From: Rickettsiales bacterium
Lineage (GTDB): Bacteria > Pseudomonadota > Alphaproteobacteria > Rickettsiales > UBA3002
Length of the DNA stretch: 8,173 nt
Direction of reading: 5' to 3'
NCBI GenBank assembly: GCA_002725445.1
Contig: PBPD01000075.1
Location: 1-8,173, forward strand
Shown: one piece after another, positions 6,163-8,173 of the stretch
Layout of the letters: each line of letters begins with the position of its first letter
How positions within the stretch are numbered: position 1 is the stretch's first letter
Program-made: the position numbers and the translations under genes
The notes under the pieces: model-generated
Seen by the model: only the letters and a program-made list of their open reading frames with translations
What the model was told of the DNA's origin: nothing
The model's database searches: none

Positions 6163-6871
6163 CACTTTTTTCTACTATTTTATTGGAATAGAAGCTCTCT
6201 TTATAATTAGACACTATATATTCTTCCAAATAATCTGAGAGATTATTCACCAACGTCAGAAGCGCTTTACATGCTGCAAGCGCATTTAAGTTACATGAGT
6301 TTATAAATTTTAAATCTGCAACCATATACTTTGGGAAATCTATACTTCCCCTTTCCTCATTATACGCAGCTTTACTATTAAAATTTTCTAGCATTGTGTT
6401 TCTATCGTTCAGGTTTGATGAGAGTGTTAGAAGAATCGCATTAAAATTTTTAAATTCCATAACAAGACTAATGTTTTCTTCCCCAAAAAACCCTAAATCT
6501 TCCAATGACAATAGGTACGTTTCTTGTACAGATGTTATTTTCTTATTGAAATAACTTAACCTTTTTCCACCCTTCTTTTCAAACTCTTGATACTCGGCAA
6601 TACTATTCTCTAAAGACGTCTTAATAGAATTTTCAACTATAGGGCGACCACCTGCGATAACGAGCCCTAGGCTAGTAAGATTTGCTGAGGCGTTTTGGAT
6701 TGCGCAAAACCTTCTCAACTGCTCTCTTTTTTTTATTGATTGTTCATTTAGCTTGAAAGCTGCCAATGCGCCCACTAATGCGCCTGCACCAGTCGTTATA
6801 AACGCACCTACTAGCTGAAGAAAATTGAGATCTAAAGCTAATGCACATAAATAAGACGTTGTTACATTCAA
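6149..6871 (-). CDS. Unknown AT-rich gene for a one-helix membrane protein (probable TTG start)
   Basis: I do not recognise this protein. The frame has no ATG near its start. The TTG at 6869-6871, five bases after a GGGTG, gives 240 residues. Another TTG at 6881-6883 lies within the thiC end, and the longer frame to 6952 only adds thiC antiframe residues. Residues 17-39 (FLQLVGAFITTGAGALVGAL and on) form one glycine/alanine-rich membrane helix. A basic stretch follows (KKREQLRRF, 46-54), suggesting a cytoplasmic C-terminal domain. That domain is mainly helical, rich in Asn, Lys, Leu and Ser, with no catalytic motif seen. By count, 6181-6840 is about 35% GC against about 60% in sampled lines of thiC and the RDD gene, a sign of acquisition. 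The last four codons (DALT plus one before) overlap the RDD start. It could be a defence, toxin-like or orphan protein; nothing in the sequence decides. Confidence 0.65.
   Translation of the reverse strand: MNVTTSYLCALALDLNFLQLVGAFITTGAGALVGALAAFKLNEQSIKKREQLRRFCAIQNASANLTSLGLVIAGGRPIVENSIKTSLENSIAEYQEFEKKGGKRLSYFNKKITSVQETYLLSLEDLGFFGEENISLVMEFKNFNAILLTLSSNLNDRNTMLENFNSKAAYNEERGSIDFPKYMVADLKFINSCNLNALAACKALLTLVNNLSDYLEEYIVSNYKESFYSNKIVEKSDALT
6160..6165. repeat. Six-base direct repeat, left copy, at the AT-rich boundary
   Basis: CATCAC (GTGATG on the minus strand) occurs here, at the RDD start codon, and again at 6874-6879, over the thiC stop. The copies are 714 bases apart and bound the AT-rich stretch. 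They could be a target-site duplication or microhomology used in insertion, or chance, as TGA and ATG are fixed by the two genes. Confidence 0.35.
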
Positions 6872-6873
6872 CT

Positions 6874-6879
6874 CATCAC
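6874..6879. repeat. Six-base direct repeat, right copy, at the thiC stop
   Basis: This is the second CATCAC copy. On the minus strand GTGATG overlaps the TGA stop of thiC (6876-6878). Removing one copy and the intervening bases would leave the thiC stop and the RDD start overlapping as TGATG, a common coupling arrangement in bacterial operons. Confidence 0.35.
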
Positions 6880-8173
6880 CCAACTTTCTTGTAGATCTCG
6901 CCGCCTTCTTTTTTGAACTTCTCGGCCATCTCTTCCATGCCCGCTTCGGCATCTGCCTCGCTTTCGGCCACTTCCGTATTGACGGCCATGCGCTCCACTT
7001 TTGCGAATTCCCGCACTTCCTGCGAAATCTTCATCGAGCAGAATTTCGGCCCGCACATGCTGCAGAAATGCGCGACCTTTGCGCCGTCTGCCGGCAGGGT
7101 CTGATCGTGATAATCCATGGCGGTGTCAGGGTCGAGCGACAGGTTGAACTGATCCATCCAGCGGAACTCGAAACGCGCCCGGCTGAGCGCATCGTCGCGC
7201 GCCTGTGCCGCAGGGTGGCCTTTGGCAAGGTCAGCCGCGTGGGCGGCAATCTTGTAGGTCACCACACCGGTTTTTACGTCATCGCGATCCGGCAAGCCCA
7301 AATGCTCTTTGGGGGTCACATAGCACAGCATCGCACAGCCATACCAACCAATCATCGCCGCGCCGATGCCGCTGGTGATATGGTCGTAGCCGGGTGCAAT
7401 GTCGGTGGTGAGAGGGCCAAGCGTGTAGAACGGCGCTTCGTCGCACGCTTCCAGTTGCTTTTCCATATTCTCTTTGATGAGGTGCATTGGCACGTGCCCC
7501 GGCCCCTCAATCATCACCTGACAGTCTTTTTCCCACGCGGTGTGGGTCAGCTCGCCCAGTGTTTTCAGCTCGGCAAATTGCGCGGCATCGTTCGCGTCGG
7601 CAATGCTGCCCGGGCGGAGTCCATCGCCAAGGGAGAAGCTCACATCGTAAGCGCGGCAAATGTCGCAGATTTCGTCAAAATGCTCATAGGCGAAATTGTC
7701 TTTATGGTGCGCCATCGACCATTTGGCATGGATGGAACCACCGCGCGACACAATGCCAGTCACGCGTTTTTCGGTCAGCGGAATGAACGGCAGGCGCACG
7801 CCTGCATGGATGGTGAAATAATCCACACCCTGCTCGGCCTGCTCAATCAGCGTGTCGCGGAAGATTTCCCATGTGAGGTCTTCGGCCACGCCGCCTACTT
7901 TTTCCAGCGCCTGATAAATCGGCACGGTGCCAATCGGCACGGGCGAGTTGCGCAAAATCCATTCGCGGGTGGCGTGGATGTTTTTGCCTGTCGACAAATC
8001 CATAATGGTGTCAGCGCCCCAACGGATCGCCCACACCATCTTCTCCACCTCTTCTGCAATCGAAGAGGAAATAGCCGAGTTACCAATATTAGCGTTGATC
8101 TTCACCTTGAAGTTGCGGCCGATAATCATCGGCTCGGACTCAGGGTGGTTAATGTTGGACGGGATGATCGCAC
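6876..8173 (-). CDS. thiC: Phosphomethylpyrimidine synthase ThiC (partial, N-terminus missing)
   Basis: ThiC is a radical-SAM enzyme that rearranges aminoimidazole ribotide into HMP-phosphate, the pyrimidine half of thiamine, in the cytoplasm. The visible part is 431 residues ending at TGA 6876-6878; the reading frame is open at the right edge, and roughly the first third of a typical protein is missing. The first visible residues, AIIPSNINHPESEPMIIGRN, are the family block that precedes INANIGNS (25-32). Further blocks are DLSTGKN, NSPVPIGTVP, RGGSIHAKW, DGLRPG (173-178), EGPGHVP (222-228) and the tail cluster motif CSMCGPKFC. There Cys370, Cys373 and Cys378 (CX2CX4C) hold the 4Fe-4S cluster. 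The gene is intact as far as seen. Any thiamine riboswitch would be upstream, outside the window. The AT-rich gene follows directly. Confidence 0.97.
   Translation of the reverse strand, partial: AIIPSNINHPESEPMIIGRNFKVKINANIGNSAISSSIAEEVEKMVWAIRWGADTIMDLSTGKNIHATREWILRNSPVPIGTVPIYQALEKVGGVAEDLTWEIFRDTLIEQAEQGVDYFTIHAGVRLPFIPLTEKRVTGIVSRGGSIHAKWSMAHHKDNFAYEHFDEICDICRAYDVSFSLGDGLRPGSIADANDAAQFAELKTLGELTHTAWEKDCQVMIEGPGHVPMHLIKENMEKQLEACDEAPFYTLGPLTTDIAPGYDHITSGIGAAMIGWYGCAMLCYVTPKEHLGLPDRDDVKTGVVTYKIAAHAADLAKGHPAAQARDDALSRARFEFRWMDQFNLSLDPDTAMDYHDQTLPADGAKVAHFCSMCGPKFCSMKISQEVREFAKVERMAVNTEVAESEADAEAGMEEMAEKFKKEGGEIYKKVG

Noticed and set aside
6872..6952. 27-residue N-terminal extension of the AT-rich gene
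   Set aside because: It is thiC sequence read in another frame, Arg/Lys-rich, with no ribosome binding site.
7031..7249. Minus-strand frames inside thiC
   Set aside because: They are overlapped fully by thiC with its intact CX2CX4C motif; no independent support.

Overview
The window looks like an ordinary alphaproteobacterial chromosome segment (about 55-60% GC in most genes). The pointers are a DUF2125-like anchored protein, a COG4671-type glycosyltransferase, a CxxCxxCC protein of the UPF0260/YcgN family and a YffB-type ArsC-like protein. I cannot name a genus. Eight of nine genes lie on the minus strand; the exception is a plus-strand gene of unknown function at 1951-3087.

Read in the minus-strand direction of transcription, the right half starts with the end of thiC (HMP-P synthase, cut by the window edge). 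It continues with an AT-rich gene for an unknown one-helix membrane protein, an RDD-family membrane protein, a MurG-like glycosyltransferase, a serine alpha/beta-hydrolase and a UPF0260 protein. The last four are spaced 2 to 69 bp apart and may be one transcription unit. The plus-strand gene converges on the UPF0260 gene with a 6-bp gap. It diverges from a YffB-type ArsC-like reductase gene across an 85-bp intergenic region. After the ArsC-like gene comes a 131-bp regulatory-looking gap. Then nadA (quinolinate synthase, NAD synthesis) is followed 3 bp later by a membrane-anchored DUF2125-like protein that runs off the left edge.

No CRISPR array, tRNA, rRNA, transposase or phage gene is visible. 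The least ordinary stretch is the roughly 700 bp between thiC and the RDD gene. Its GC content is about 35%, against about 60% in sampled flanking lines. It has a six-base direct repeat at its two ends, and the single gene it carries probably starts with TTG and ends inside the next gene. This suggests a single acquired gene slotted into an older thiC-RDD junction. The second unknown is the 378-residue helical protein on the plus strand. The nadA leader, with an orphan strong ribosome binding site and repeated TGCA elements, is a third place to look. I found no convincing new multi-gene system.
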